From: Nocardioides jiangsuensis
GTDB taxonomy: Bacteria; Actinomycetota; Actinomycetes; Propionibacteriales; Nocardioidaceae
Length of the DNA stretch: 64,000 nt
Direction of reading: 5' to 3'
NCBI RefSeq assembly: GCF_019679455.1
Contig: NZ_JAIEZQ010000002.1
Span: 372,001-436,000 of the forward strand
In this document: positions 1 to 8,780 of the stretch, in pieces
How the letters are laid out: each line of letters begins with the position of its first letter
How positions within the stretch are numbered: position 1 is the stretch's first letter
The notes under the pieces: model-generated
Told to the model about the DNA's origin: nothing
The model's input: only the letters and a program-made list of their open reading frames with translations
Databases searched by the model: none
Program-made: the position numbers and the translations under genes

Positions 1-33
1 ACCGGTCGACAACGGCGTGCGCGACGCCCGACC

Positions 34-633
34 ATGGCGGGCATGCAGCTCGTCGTGATGTTCGGACCCCCGGCCGTGGGCAAGATGACGGTCGGCCGCG
101 AGCTCGCGCGGCTCACCGGCTTCCGGCTCTTCCACAACCACATGACCGTGGAGCCGGTCCTCGACCTGTTCGAGTTCGGGTCGCCGCCGTTCACGCGGCT
201 GGTCGACGAGTTCCGCCGGCGGATCCTCGAGGAGGCGGCCGCTTCCGACCTGCCCGGCCTGGTGTTCACCTTCGTGTGGGCGCTCGACGACCCGGGTGAC
301 CGGGCGCTGGTCGAGGAGTACCTCGGGATCGTCGAGGCGCGGGGCGGTACGACGTACGTGGTGGAGCTCGCCGCGCCGCTCGACGTGCGCCTGGAGCGGA
401 ACGCGACGCCGCTGCGGCTCGACCACAAGCGCTCCAAGCGTGACGTCGAGGCGTCGAACGGCTGGCTGGTGCAGGCCGAGGCGCACACGCTGAACAGCGG
501 CGGCGACCACGAGCTCGCGGCGCTCGTCGGCGACCGGCCGCACCTGCGGATCGAGAACGCCGGGCTGGCCCCGGACGAGGTGGCCGAGAAGATCGTCGCC
601 GCCTTCGGTCTCCCGCGACCCGCCGCGTCCTGA
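34..633 (+). CDS. P-loop AAA/shikimate-kinase-like ATPase
   Basis: A 199-aa cytosolic protein with one clear Walker A motif, GPPAVGKMT (residues 11-19), at the extreme N-terminus, as in small nucleoside or shikimate kinase-like P-loop proteins. The rest (HNHMTVEPVLDLF, then LERNATPLRLDHKRSKRD) resembles actinobacterial proteins annotated only as AAA family ATPase. The substrate cannot be read from the sequence. ATG 34 is used, but ATG 43 (MQLVVMFGPP) is equally plausible and no clear ribosome-binding site precedes either. It converges on the TetR gene with a 15-bp gap. Confidence 0.8.
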   Translation: MAGMQLVVMFGPPAVGKMTVGRELARLTGFRLFHNHMTVEPVLDLFEFGSPPFTRLVDEFRRRILEEAAASDLPGLVFTFVWALDDPGDRALVEEYLGIVEARGGTTYVVELAAPLDVRLERNATPLRLDHKRSKRDVEASNGWLVQAEAHTLNSGGDHELAALVGDRPHLRIENAGLAPDEVAEKIVAAFGLPRPAAS

Positions 634-648
634 CCGGGCGGGTGCCCG

Positions 649-1326
649 TCAGGGGCGGGTGTGCAGGGTCGGCTTCTGCTCCATGCCGGAGAGGCCGTTC
701 CAGGCGAGGTTCACCAGGTGCGCCGCGACAACGTCCTTTGCGGGGTGGCGGGCGTCGAGCCACCACTGGCCGGTGGTGCCCACCATGCCGACGAGCATCT
801 GCGCGTACATCGGGGCGGACTTGGCGTCGAAGCCGCGGCCGGTGAACTCCGCGGCGAGGATGTACTCCACCCGGGAGGCGACGTCGCCGATGATCGACAC
901 GAAGGAGCCGGACGCCGAGCCGATCGGGGAGTCGCGGACCAGGATCCGGAACCCGTCCGGGGCCAGCTCGATGTAGTCGAGCAGCGCGAGGGCCGCCTGC
1001 TCGAGCAGGGTCCGCGGGTGCCCGGCGGTGAGCGCGGTCTGCATCATGTCCAGCAGCCGGAGCACCTCGCGGTCGACCACGACGGCGTAGAGGCCCTCCT
1101 TGCCGCCGAAGTGCTCGTAGACCACGGGCTTGGAGACCGCGGCGCGCGAGGCGATCTCCTCGATCGACGTACCGTCGAAGCCCCGCTCGGCGAACAGCCC
1201 CCGCGCGATGTCGATCAACTGCTCACGACGCTCGGCCGCGGTCATCCGCCGGGAGGACCTCTTGGCCCGCGCGGGGACGACGGGTGCGTCGTCGGGGTCT
1301 CGCGGTGCCGTGGTCACAGCGCCCAT
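649..1326 (-). CDS. TetR-family regulator, probably of the desaturase
   Basis: A 225-aa one-component repressor. The N-terminal helix-turn-helix is typical of TetR proteins (ERREQLIDIARGLFAERG, then TSIEEIASRAAVSKPVVYEH, about residues 30-75); the helical C-terminal half should bind ligand and form the dimer. The gene starts 40 bp after the desaturase stop on the same strand, so both are probably one transcript and the regulator would control its own operon through the palindromes at 2402-2428. The ligand is unknown; an acyl-CoA or fatty acid is a guess from context. A second Met before TAAERREQL is an alternative start. Confidence 0.85.
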   Translation of the reverse strand: MGAVTTAPRDPDDAPVVPARAKRSSRRMTAAERREQLIDIARGLFAERGFDGTSIEEIASRAAVSKPVVYEHFGGKEGLYAVVVDREVLRLLDMMQTALTAGHPRTLLEQAALALLDYIELAPDGFRILVRDSPIGSASGSFVSIIGDVASRVEYILAAEFTGRGFDAKSAPMYAQMLVGMVGTTGQWWLDARHPAKDVVAAHLVNLAWNGLSGMEQKPTLHTRP

Positions 1327-1366
1327 GATGTCAGCCCGGTCCGGACCAGCCCGACCGGCGGGCCGG

Positions 1367-2356
1367 TCAGGCCGCCTCGGCGAGCTGGTTCGCGACCAGC
1401 TTGCGCTCGACGCGCTCCCTGACCGGCCAGCGGACGTCCTCGACCCAGCCGGCCTTCTCCAGCGCCCAGATCACCCGGGCGGAGGTGTCGACCTGGCCCC
1501 TGAGCACGCCGTGGCGGGCGCAGGTCGGGTCGGCGTGGTGCAGGTTGTGCCAGGACTCGCCCATGGAGGGGATCGCCAGCCACCAGACGTTCGCGGACTT
1601 GTCGCGGGAGACGAACGGCCGCTCGCCGATCGTGTGGCAGATGGAGTTGATCGACCAGGTGACGTGGTGGAGCAGACCCACCCGGACCAGGGAGGCCCAG
1701 AAGAACGCGGTGACCGCGCCCTGCCAGGACCAGGTGAGCAGGCCGCCGGCCACGGCCGGGGCGAACAGCGAGACCAGGACCCACACCGGGAACTGCCGCG
1801 AGATCCGGACCAGGTCGCGGTCCTTCATCAGGTCGGGAGCGTACTTGCGCTGCGGGGTCTGCTCGGGGTCGAACAGCCACATCATGTGCGCGAACCAGAA
1901 GCCCTTGGCCAGGGCCCTGAGGTCGGTGCCGTACCGCCACGGGGAGTGCGGGTCGCCGTCGCGGTCGGAGAACTTGTGGTGCTTGCGGTGGTCGGCCACC
2001 CATCGGATGACCGGGCCCTGGATCGCCATCGAGCCGGCGATCGCGAGGGTGACCTTGACCGCCCGGTTGGGCTTGAACGACTTGTGCGTGAAGAGGCGGT
2101 GGAAGCCGACGGTGATCCCGTGGCCGGTGAGCCAGTACATGACCACCATGAGGAGGACGTCGGTCCAGCCGAGCCAGCCGCCCCAGGCGACCGGGACCGC
2201 CGCGGCGATCGCCAGGAACGGCGCCACGATGAAGACCGCCAGGGCGACCTGCTCCTTGCGGGACTGCACGTCGGCGCCCCAGGTCGCGCGCTCCGGTCCC
2301 GGCTCCGCGTCGCTGTCGGCGGGGCGCGGGGCGGTGGCAGTGAGGGATGAGGTCAT
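1367..2356 (-). CDS. fatty acid desaturase (acyl-CoA delta-9 type)
   Basis: A 329-aa membrane di-iron desaturase that should introduce a double bond into acyl chains and so tune membrane fluidity. The three histidine boxes are HRLFTH (85-90), HRKHH (122-126) and HNLHH near residue 267, in the spacing of acyl-CoA/lipid desaturases. Hydrophobic segments occur at about 36-56 and 62-78 and again between boxes two and three. The open frame runs upstream to 2629, but ATG 2356 is chosen because GAGGAA lies 6 nt before it and the upstream frame crosses the tRNA. It is the first gene of an operon with the TetR gene. Confidence 0.92.
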   Translation of the reverse strand: MTSSLTATAPRPADSDAEPGPERATWGADVQSRKEQVALAVFIVAPFLAIAAAVPVAWGGWLGWTDVLLMVVMYWLTGHGITVGFHRLFTHKSFKPNRAVKVTLAIAGSMAIQGPVIRWVADHRKHHKFSDRDGDPHSPWRYGTDLRALAKGFWFAHMMWLFDPEQTPQRKYAPDLMKDRDLVRISRQFPVWVLVSLFAPAVAGGLLTWSWQGAVTAFFWASLVRVGLLHHVTWSINSICHTIGERPFVSRDKSANVWWLAIPSMGESWHNLHHADPTCARHGVLRGQVDTSARVIWALEKAGWVEDVRWPVRERVERKLVANQLAEAA

Positions 2357-2401
2357 GGGTGGTTCCTCGCAAAGTGCTCGTGACGGCTCGTTCGCCTGAC
2401 C

Positions 2402-2428
2402 TACGCCAACGTAACCTACGGGACCGTA
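2402..2428 (-). promoter_or_regulatory. twin palindromic operator of the desaturase-TetR operon
   Basis: Two copies of the perfect palindrome TACG-N4-CGTA lie at 2402-2413 (TACGCCAACGTA) and 2417-2428 (TACGGGACCGTA), 15 bp apart centre to centre and 46-72 bp upstream of the desaturase start. On the minus strand the inner arms form TANNNT hexamers (TAGGTT, TACGTT), so a bound repressor would cover the -10 region. The adjacent TetR protein is the obvious candidate ligand. Confidence 0.6.
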
Positions 2429-2496
2429 AGTTGCCAGTGTTCGGCCGGCCGCGCTCGGGGGTGGGTGGCCGGATTGCGTAAGGTGTGGCCCAGCCA

Positions 2497-2579
2497 TCCC
2501 CGGTTGGTCTGTCGGCAGGGCCCGCCGCACTTTGAATGCGGACAAAGCGACGTAGGTTCGACTCCTACCCGGGGAGCCA
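2497..2579 (+). tRNA. tRNA-Gln (anticodon UUG)
   Basis: The acceptor strands TCCCCGG (2497-2503) and CCGGGGA (2569-2575) pair fully, followed by discriminator G2576 and encoded CCA. The anticodon stem CCGCA/TGCGG closes a loop CTTTGAA, giving anticodon TTG (2532-2534). The T arm is GTAGG-TTCGACT-CCTAC. U1-A72 and G73 are glutamine identity elements. The variable region between the anticodon and T stems is 10 nt and the D region 2 nt longer than usual. The position just before glmU matches glnU in M. tuberculosis. Confidence 0.88.
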
Positions 2580-2643
2580 GTACGTCGACCAGCAGACGAC
2601 GCAGAAGACGCAGAAGACCTCGCGACCACCAGGAGCTTGCACG

Positions 2644-4170
2644 GTGACCGACCCGGAGAACGCAGCCGTTCACGAGACCCGCGGCGAGGCCCCGGCCGCC
2701 GTCGTCCTCCTCGCCGCCGGCAGCGGCACCCGGATGAAGTCGAAGCTGATGAAGGTGCTGCACCCGATCTGCGGGCGCAGCATGATCGGCCACGTCATCG
2801 CCGCCTCCCGTGCCCTCGACCCCGAGCACCTCGTCGCGGTCGTCGGCAACCAGCGCGAGCAGGTCACGCCGCACATCCTCGAGCAGGTCCCCGACGCGGT
2901 GATCGCCGTGCAGGAGACCCAGGACGGCACCGGCCACGCGGTGCGGGTCGCCGTCGAGGCGCTGCAGGCGAAGGCGGGTGCCACGCGCGGGACCGTGGTC
3001 GTCATGTTCGGCGACACCCCGCTGCTCGAGGGCGAGACGGTCGCGGGCCTGGTCGCCGACCACGCCGGCTCCGGCCGGGCGCTGACCATCCTCACCGCCG
3101 AGGTGGAGAGCCCGTTCGGCTACGGCCGGATCGTCCGTGACGCCTCGGGCGACGTGGCGGCGATCGTGGAGCAGAAGGACGCCACCCCCGAGCAGGCGGC
3201 GATCACCGAGATCAACAGCGGCATCTTCGCCTTCGACGGGGCCTTCCTCGCCGACGCGGTCACCCGGATCACCAACGACAACGCCAAGGGCGAGTACTAC
3301 CTCACCGACGTGGTGACGATCGCCCGCGACCAGGGCCGCAGCGTCGGCGCCTACTCGATCGACGACGTCATGCAGACCGAGGGCGCCAACGACCGGGCAC
3401 AGCTCGCCGGCCTGGGCGCCGAGCTCAACCGCCGGATCCTCACCCGCTGGATGCGCGAAGGCGTGACCGTGGTGGACCCGGCGACCACCTGGGTCGACGC
3501 GACGGTCGAGCTCTCCCGCGACGTGACGCTCAGGCCCGGCGTGCAGCTGCACGGGGTCACCCGGGTCGGCGAGGACGCCGTGGTCGGCCCCGACACGACG
3601 CTGACCGACGTGGTCGTCGGCGCCGGGGCGAGCGTCGTACGCACCCACGGCTCGGAGGCGGTCATCGGCGCGGGCGCGACCGTGGGCCCGTTCTCCTACC
3701 TGCGGCCGGGCACGGTGCTCGGCGACCGGGGCAAGATCGGCGGCTTCGTGGAGACCAAGAACGCCCTGATCGGCGACGGCGCGAAGGTGCCGCACCTCTC
3801 CTACGTCGGCGACGCCGAGATCGGCGGGGGCACCAACATCGGCGCGGGCACGATCTTCGCCAACTACGACGGGGTCGCCAAGCACCGTACGACGGTCGGC
3901 CGGGACGCCCGAACGGGCTCGAACAACACGTTCGTGGCGCCGGTGGAGATCGGCGACGGTGCGGTGACCGGCGGCGGCACCGTCGTACGTCGTGACGTCC
4001 CGCCCGGCGCGCTCGCGGTCTCCGCGGGCCCGCAGCGCAACATCGAGGAGTGGGTGATCCGCCGGCGGCCCGGGACCGCCGCGGCGGAGGCGGCACAATC
4101 GGCACTGGAGGAGCGTGCGTCGTCTCACAACGACGGCTCCCGAGTCGCGCCCGACACCACCCCTGAGTGA
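2644..4170 (+). CDS. glmU: bifunctional UDP-GlcNAc pyrophosphorylase / GlcN-1-P acetyltransferase
   Basis: A 508-aa enzyme making UDP-N-acetylglucosamine, the precursor of peptidoglycan, by acetylating glucosamine-1-phosphate and then uridylylating it. The N-terminal nucleotidyltransferase signature LAAGSGTRMKSK is at about residues 23-34. From about 265 there is a left-handed beta-helix of hexapeptide repeats with the acetyltransferase segment VETKNALIGDGAKVPHLSYV and NYDG. GTG 2644 is preceded by AGGAG; the longer frame would start inside the tRNA. The stop overlaps an alternative GTG of prs (4167), and both genes are probably cotranscribed. Confidence 0.96.
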   Translation: MTDPENAAVHETRGEAPAAVVLLAAGSGTRMKSKLMKVLHPICGRSMIGHVIAASRALDPEHLVAVVGNQREQVTPHILEQVPDAVIAVQETQDGTGHAVRVAVEALQAKAGATRGTVVVMFGDTPLLEGETVAGLVADHAGSGRALTILTAEVESPFGYGRIVRDASGDVAAIVEQKDATPEQAAITEINSGIFAFDGAFLADAVTRITNDNAKGEYYLTDVVTIARDQGRSVGAYSIDDVMQTEGANDRAQLAGLGAELNRRILTRWMREGVTVVDPATTWVDATVELSRDVTLRPGVQLHGVTRVGEDAVVGPDTTLTDVVVGAGASVVRTHGSEAVIGAGATVGPFSYLRPGTVLGDRGKIGGFVETKNALIGDGAKVPHLSYVGDAEIGGGTNIGAGTIFANYDGVAKHRTTVGRDARTGSNNTFVAPVEIGDGAVTGGGTVVRRDVPPGALAVSAGPQRNIEEWVIRRRPGTAAAEAAQSALEERASSHNDGSRVAPDTTPE

Positions 4171-4214
4171 CAATCGAACGTCAGCCGGCGCACAGCGAAC
4201 GAGGAGCCTCAGGC

Positions 4215-5195
4215 GTGAGCGGAATGAAGCGGACCACCGAGAAGAACCTGATGGTCTTCAGCGGCCGTGCACACCCCGGGCTGGCCGAGGAGGTCGCCCA
4301 GCAGCTCGGCACCGGGCTGGTGCCCACGTCCGCGTACGAGTTCGCGAACAGCGAGATCTACGTGCGGTTCGAGGAGTCGGTGCGCGGCTGCGACGCCTTC
4401 GTGATCCAGAGCCACACGGCTCCGATCAACGAGTGGATCATGGAGCACCTGATCATGGTCGACGCGCTCAAGCGGGCGTCGGCGAAGCGGATCACCGTGG
4501 TGATGCCGTTCTACGGCTACGCCCGCCAGGACAAGAAGCACCGCGGCCGTGAGCCGATCTCCGCACGGCTGATGGCCGACCTGTTCAAGACCGCCGGCGC
4601 CGACCGGCTGATCGCGGTGGACCTGCACACCGCGCAGATCCAGGGCTTCTTCGACGGCCCGGTGGACCACCTGATGGCGCTGCCGATCCTGTCCAGCTAC
4701 GTCAAGGAGAAGTACGGCCACGAGAAGCTGGCGGTCGTCTCGCCGGACGCCGGACGGATCAAGGTCGCCGAGCAGTGGTCGAACCAGCTCGGCGGCGCCC
4801 CGCTGGCGTTCATCCACAAGACCCGCGACATCAACCGGCCCAACGAGTCGGTCGCCAACCGCGTCGTCGGTGACGTCAAGGACCGGATCTGCGTCCTGGT
4901 CGACGACATGATCGACACCGGCGGCACGATCGTGAAGGCCGCCGACGCGCTCATGGCCGACGGTGCCGCGGGCGTGATCATCGCCGCGACCCACGCGATC
5001 CTCTCCGACCCCGCGGTGGACCGGCTGAAGAACTGCCCCGCGACCGAGGTCGTGGTCACCAACACGCTGCCGATCCCGCAGGAGCGGCACTTCGACAAGC
5101 TCACCATCCTGTCGATCGCCCCGCTGATCAGCCGGGCGATCCGCGAGGTCTTCGAGGACGGCTCGGTCACGAGCCTCTTCGACGGCCACGCCTGA
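4215..5195 (+). CDS. prs: ribose-phosphate pyrophosphokinase
   Basis: A 326-aa enzyme (the usual actinobacterial length) that makes PRPP from ribose-5-phosphate and ATP for purine, pyrimidine, histidine, tryptophan and arabinan synthesis. Visible are the N-terminal ATP region (VMPFYGYARQDKKHRGREPI), the divalent-cation loop DLHTAQIQGFFD and the PRPP-binding loop VLVDDMIDTGGTI. GTG 4215 is chosen because GAGGAG lies 8 nt upstream; GTG 4167, overlapping the glmU stop, has no such site, and ATG 4224 is also possible. Confidence 0.95.
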   Translation: MSGMKRTTEKNLMVFSGRAHPGLAEEVAQQLGTGLVPTSAYEFANSEIYVRFEESVRGCDAFVIQSHTAPINEWIMEHLIMVDALKRASAKRITVVMPFYGYARQDKKHRGREPISARLMADLFKTAGADRLIAVDLHTAQIQGFFDGPVDHLMALPILSSYVKEKYGHEKLAVVSPDAGRIKVAEQWSNQLGGAPLAFIHKTRDINRPNESVANRVVGDVKDRICVLVDDMIDTGGTIVKAADALMADGAAGVIIAATHAILSDPAVDRLKNCPATEVVVTNTLPIPQERHFDKLTILSIAPLISRAIREVFEDGSVTSLFDGHA

Positions 5196-5418
5196 CGCCG
5201 CCTCCGCGCCGTCCGCGGCCGATTCGCCAAGGCGGTAACGCATCGCTAGGATTGGCAAGTTGCCTCGGCGAGGGAGACGGTTCGCTCCGTGATCGACGCG
5301 GCGGTTCGGCCCGACAGCTCTGTCCGGCTGCGGCCGCGCCTCACATGCGGACGCCCTCCTCGAGCAGCCACCTTTTCGTTGCACGGTTGTAGATCGCTGA
5401 TTGAGGAGTTCCCCCCCG

Positions 5419-6096
5419 ATGTCTGAGACCAAGATCCAGGCTGAGTCCCGCACCGAGTTCGGCAAGGGTGCGGCCCGTCGCATCCGTCGCGCCGACAAGG
5501 TCCCCGCCGTTCTCTACGGTCACGGCACCGACCCGGTCCACATCACCCTGCCCGGCCACGAGACCATGCTGGCGCTCAAGCACGGTGGCGCCAACGCGCT
5601 GCTCTCCATCGAGCTCGAGGGCAAGTCGCAGCTCGCGCTGCCCAAGCAGGTGCAGCGCGACGTGCTGAAGGGCTTCCTCGAGCACGTCGACCTGATCGTG
5701 GTCTCCAAGGGCGAGAAGGTCAGCGTGGACATCCCCGTCCACGTCGTCGGCGAGCCCGGCCCCGACTCGCTGGTCGTCACCGAGCACGCGACCGTCCTGG
5801 TCGAGGCCGAGGCCACGCACATCCCCGAGTACATCGAGGTCTCCATCGAGGGTGCCGAGGTCGGCCACCAGGTGCTGGCCAAGGACCTCGAGCTCCCCCA
5901 GGGCTCGACCGTCCAGCTCGACGAGGACACCCTCATCGTGAACGTCACCCACGCCCCGACGACCGAAGAGGTCGAGGAGGAGCTCGCCGAGGCCGAGGCC
6001 GAGGTCGGCATCGAGCGTGAGGAGCCCGAGGAGGAGGCCGCCGAGGGTGTGGCCGCCGAGGGCGAGTCCGCCGAGGGCGAGACCCAGAGCGAGTGA
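5419..6096 (+). CDS. rplY: 50S ribosomal protein L25 (general stress protein CTC form)
   Basis: A 225-aa member of the long L25/TL5/CTC class that binds 5S rRNA. The N-terminal L25 domain covers about residues 4-95 ([24 protein letters not shown]), followed by the beta-rich TL5 C-domain to about 185 and a low-complexity acidic tail of Glu/Ala repeats to the end. GAGGAG stands 10 nt before ATG 5419. A 223-bp gap separates it from prs, so it may have its own promoter. The neighbourhood prs-rplY-pth is conserved in actinobacteria. Confidence 0.95.
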   Translation: MSETKIQAESRTEFGKGAARRIRRADKVPAVLYGHGTDPVHITLPGHETMLALKHGGANALLSIELEGKSQLALPKQVQRDVLKGFLEHVDLIVVSKGEKVSVDIPVHVVGEPGPDSLVVTEHATVLVEAEATHIPEYIEVSIEGAEVGHQVLAKDLELPQGSTVQLDEDTLIVNVTHAPTTEEVEEELAEAEAEVGIEREEPEEEAAEGVAAEGESAEGETQSE

Positions 6097-6182
6097 CATC
6101 CGTCCCCGACCCGCTGTCCCCGTGGCGGCGGGTCAGGGCCGCGCTTCTGCGTAGGAGGGCCGGGCGTTCCCGTGAGAGTTCG

Positions 6183-6776
6183 ATGACAGAGACCGTGTGG
6201 CTGGTCGTCGGGCTGGGGAACCCCGGCCCTTCGTACGCCGGGAACCGGCACAACATCGGGTACATGGTGCTCGACGAGCTCGCCGGCCGGACCGGCTCGA
6301 CCTTCCGCCCGCACAAGACCGGCCGGGCCGATGTCGTCGAGGGACGGCTCGGCGGACTGGGCGGCGTCGGCGGCCAGCGGGTGGTGCTGGCCCGCGGCCG
6401 CTGCTACATGAACGAGTCCGGCGGGCCGGTGTCCGCGCTCGCGAAGTTCTACAAGGTGCCGGTCGAGAACGTGGTCGCGATCCACGACGAGCTCGACATC
6501 CCCTTCGACACCCTGCGGGTGAAGCTCGGTGGCGGCGACAACGGCCACAACGGCCTGCGCTCGATGCGCCGCTCGCTGGACTCCGGCGAGTTCTACCGGG
6601 TGCGCGTGGGGATCGGGCGTCCCCCGGGCCGGCAGTCCCCGGCCGACTTCGTGCTCTCCGACTACTCCTCGGCCGAGCGCAAGGTGCTCCCGTTCCAGGT
6701 CGACAAGGCCGCGGACGCGGTCGAGTGCCTGGTCACCGAGGGCCTCGAGAAGACCCAGAGCAGGTTCAACAGCTGA
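6183..6776 (+). CDS. pth: peptidyl-tRNA hydrolase
   Basis: A 197-aa enzyme that recycles peptidyl-tRNA released during abortive translation. The signature [17 protein letters not shown] carries the catalytic His at residue 23; the downstream substrate-binding segment [10 protein letters not shown] and the acid in HDELDIPF are also present. The frame is open back to 6093, but ATG 6183 gives the family length and conserved N-terminus; a GAGAG lies only 3 nt before it, so the signal is weak. It follows rplY by 86 bp, as in M. tuberculosis. Confidence 0.95.
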   Translation: MTETVWLVVGLGNPGPSYAGNRHNIGYMVLDELAGRTGSTFRPHKTGRADVVEGRLGGLGGVGGQRVVLARGRCYMNESGGPVSALAKFYKVPVENVVAIHDELDIPFDTLRVKLGGGDNGHNGLRSMRRSLDSGEFYRVRVGIGRPPGRQSPADFVLSDYSSAERKVLPFQVDKAADAVECLVTEGLEKTQSRFNS

Positions 6777-6839
6777 GCCGTCCGCCGCGCGCTGCAGGGC
6801 CTGCCGGGCGGGCGGCGCGTGCGTGAGAAGGTAGTCCGC

Positions 6840-7649
6840 GTGACTGACACAGATTTCGACCCCGGAACCCCGCCGGCCGAGGCCGCCCACGACGACCACG
6901 TCCTCGCGACCTGGACCGCGACGGTGGCCGGCCGGCTCCTCACCGAGGTGCGTGGCCAGGGCCTGGAGGGCAGGGAGCTCAAGGACGCCGGCGACAAGGC
7001 CGCGCACGACCTCCTGATGCGCCTGCTCCGCGAGCACCGACCCGACGACGCCGTCCTCAGCGAGGAGAGCGCGGCGAGCATCGCCGACAAGTCCCGCCTC
7101 ACCTCCCGCCGGGTGTGGATCGTGGACCCGCTCGACGGCACCCGGGAGTTCTCCGAGCCGCCCCGCGACGACTGGGCCGTGCACGTCGCCCTGTGGCAGG
7201 ACGGCGACCTGGTCGCCGGCGCCGTCGCGCAGCCGGGGCTGGACACCACGTTCGACACCGGCCAGCCGCCGGTGGTGCCCCCGCGCACCAGCGCGCGCCC
7301 GCGGATCGCGGTCAGCCGCACCCGGCCGCCGGAGTTCGTGAAGGCGCTCGCGGAGCAGATCGACGCCGAGCTGGTCCCGATGGGGTCGGCCGGGGCGAAG
7401 GTGATCTCGGTGGTGCGCGACGTGACCGACGCCTACGTGCACGCCGGCGGCCAGTACGAGTGGGACTCCGCCGCGCCGGTGGTCGTCGCCCGTGCCTCGG
7501 GGCTGCACACCAGCCGCGCCGACGGCGCCCCGCTGGAGTACAACCAGGACGACGTGCTGCTGCCCGACCTCCTCGTGTGCCGGCCGGAGCTCGCGGAGAC
7601 CATCACGGAGTTCGTGAAGGCCTACTGGGCGGAGCACCCGCCCGCCTGA
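6840..7649 (+). CDS. cysQ: 3'(2'),5'-bisphosphate nucleotidase, CysQ/inositol monophosphatase family
   Basis: A 269-aa metal-dependent phosphatase of the inositol monophosphatase superfamily. The motifs are EES (75-77), DPLDGT (96-101, with WIV before it) and WDSAAP near residue 211, which together hold the catalytic metals. By length and family it should hydrolyse PAP/PAPS by-products of sulfate assimilation, though inositol phosphate cannot be excluded. GTG 6840 follows GAGAAGG at a good distance. It converges with the LigD-polymerase gene across the hairpin at 7668-7712. Confidence 0.85.
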   Translation: MTDTDFDPGTPPAEAAHDDHVLATWTATVAGRLLTEVRGQGLEGRELKDAGDKAAHDLLMRLLREHRPDDAVLSEESAASIADKSRLTSRRVWIVDPLDGTREFSEPPRDDWAVHVALWQDGDLVAGAVAQPGLDTTFDTGQPPVVPPRTSARPRIAVSRTRPPEFVKALAEQIDAELVPMGSAGAKVISVVRDVTDAYVHAGGQYEWDSAAPVVVARASGLHTSRADGAPLEYNQDDVLLPDLLVCRPELAETITEFVKAYWAEHPPA

Positions 7650-7667
7650 GCACAGCCACGCCTCTCG

Positions 7668-7712
7668 ACGACGGCGGCGGGGCCGGGGGTGACCCGGTGT
7701 CGCCGCCGTCGT
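7668..7712. terminator. bidirectional terminator-like hairpin between convergent genes
   Basis: A perfect 12-bp inverted repeat, ACGACGGCGGCG (7668-7679) against CGCCGCCGTCGT (7701-7712), with a smaller CCGGG/CCCGG stem in the loop. It lies between the stops of cysQ (7649) and the LigD-polymerase gene (7739). There is no U tract, as is common in high-GC actinobacteria. Confidence 0.55.
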
Positions 7713-7738
7713 GCGTCTGGCGGGGGTGTCCGGTGCCC

Positions 7739-8719
7739 TCAGGCGGTGTCGTCGTCGGGGCTGCCCGGGTCGGCGGCGCCCTCGCGCTCGTCGCGCTCGG
7801 CCCACTCCAGCAGCGGCTCGATCGAGAACGCCGTGTCGTCGATCCCCGCGTGCAGGTCGCCGAGCTCGGCGAACCGGGCCGGTACGGTGGCGATCGTGCA
7901 GTCCTGCGGCCGCACGTCGTCGACCTCGTCCCAGCGGATCGGCGTGGACACGGTGCCCTCGGGGTTGCCGCGCACGGAGTAGGCGCTCGCGATCGTGTGG
8001 TCGCGGGCGTTCTGGTTGTAGTCGACGAAGAGCTTGGTGGGGTCCCGGTCCTTGCGCCACCAGGTCGTGGTGACGTGGTCGGGGGTACGGCGCTCCACCT
8101 CCCGCGCGAACGCCAGCGCCGCCCGTCGTACGTCGGCGAAGCCCCAGCGCGGCTCGATCCGGACGTAGACGTGCATGCCGTGGCCGCCCGACGTCTTGGG
8201 CCAGCCCGTCGCGCCGAGCTCGTCGAGCACCTCGTGGGCGACGTGCGCGACCCGGCGGACGGTGTCGAAGTCGCACTCGGGCATCGGGTCGAGGTCGATC
8301 CGCCACTCGTCGGGCTTCTCGGTGTCGGCGCGGCGGGAGTTCCAGGGGTGGAACTCGACGGTGGACATCTGCACCGCCCAGATCACGCTCGCCAGCTCGG
8401 TGACGCACAGCTCGTACGCGTGCCGCTGGTAGCGCGGGAACTCCACCCGCACCGTCTCCAGCCACGGCGGCGCCCCGGCCGGGACCCGCTTCTGGTGGAC
8501 CTTCTCGCCGCTGATCCCCTCGGGGAAGCGGTGCAGCATGCACGGCCGCTCCCGCAGCGCCCGGACGATGCCGTCGCCGACGCCCAGGTAGTACCGCACG
8601 AGGTCGAGCTTGGTCTCCCCGCGGGCGGGGAAGTAGACCCGGTCGGGGTTGGAGATCCGGACCGTGCGGTCGCCGACCTCGAGCTCGACGGCGGGGCTCT
8701 TGCTCCGCGAGGCTGCCAT
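7739..8719 (-). CDS. stand-alone LigD-type polymerase (archaeo-eukaryotic primase fold)
   Basis: A 326-aa polymerase domain like that of the repair ligase LigD, without ligase or nuclease domains. Catalytic carboxylates are visible as IDLDPMP (Asp142, Asp144) and FVDYNQNARD (Asp233), with the nucleotide-binding SGGHGMHVYV at 177-186. Such enzymes add ribonucleotides and fill gaps during non-homologous end joining with Ku, which is not in this window. The C-terminal tail is acidic. A TAGGTT box ends 6 nt before the ATG, suggesting a leaderless mRNA. It converges on cysQ. Confidence 0.9.
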   Translation of the reverse strand: MAASRSKSPAVELEVGDRTVRISNPDRVYFPARGETKLDLVRYYLGVGDGIVRALRERPCMLHRFPEGISGEKVHQKRVPAGAPPWLETVRVEFPRYQRHAYELCVTELASVIWAVQMSTVEFHPWNSRRADTEKPDEWRIDLDPMPECDFDTVRRVAHVAHEVLDELGATGWPKTSGGHGMHVYVRIEPRWGFADVRRAALAFAREVERRTPDHVTTTWWRKDRDPTKLFVDYNQNARDHTIASAYSVRGNPEGTVSTPIRWDEVDDVRPQDCTIATVPARFAELGDLHAGIDDTAFSIEPLLEWAERDEREGAADPGSPDDDTA

Positions 8720-8725
8720 GGCCCC

Positions 8726-8731
8726 AACCTA
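8726..8731 (-). promoter_or_regulatory. -10 box of a leaderless promoter (LigD-type polymerase)
   Basis: On the minus strand TAGGTT matches the actinobacterial -10 consensus TANNNT and stands 6 nt before the ATG at 8719. No Shine-Dalgarno sequence is present, so transcription probably starts at the start codon. Confidence 0.5.
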
Positions 8732-8780
8732 GCGGCCGGGGCCGACGGGCTCAGGTCACCACGGCGCCTCGATGGTCGGG

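Noticed and set aside
4167-4214. GTG 4167 as prs start, overlapping the glmU stop
   Set aside because: It adds 16 residues not typical of the family and lacks an SD, whereas GTG 4215 has GAGGAG 8 nt upstream and gives the usual 326 aa.
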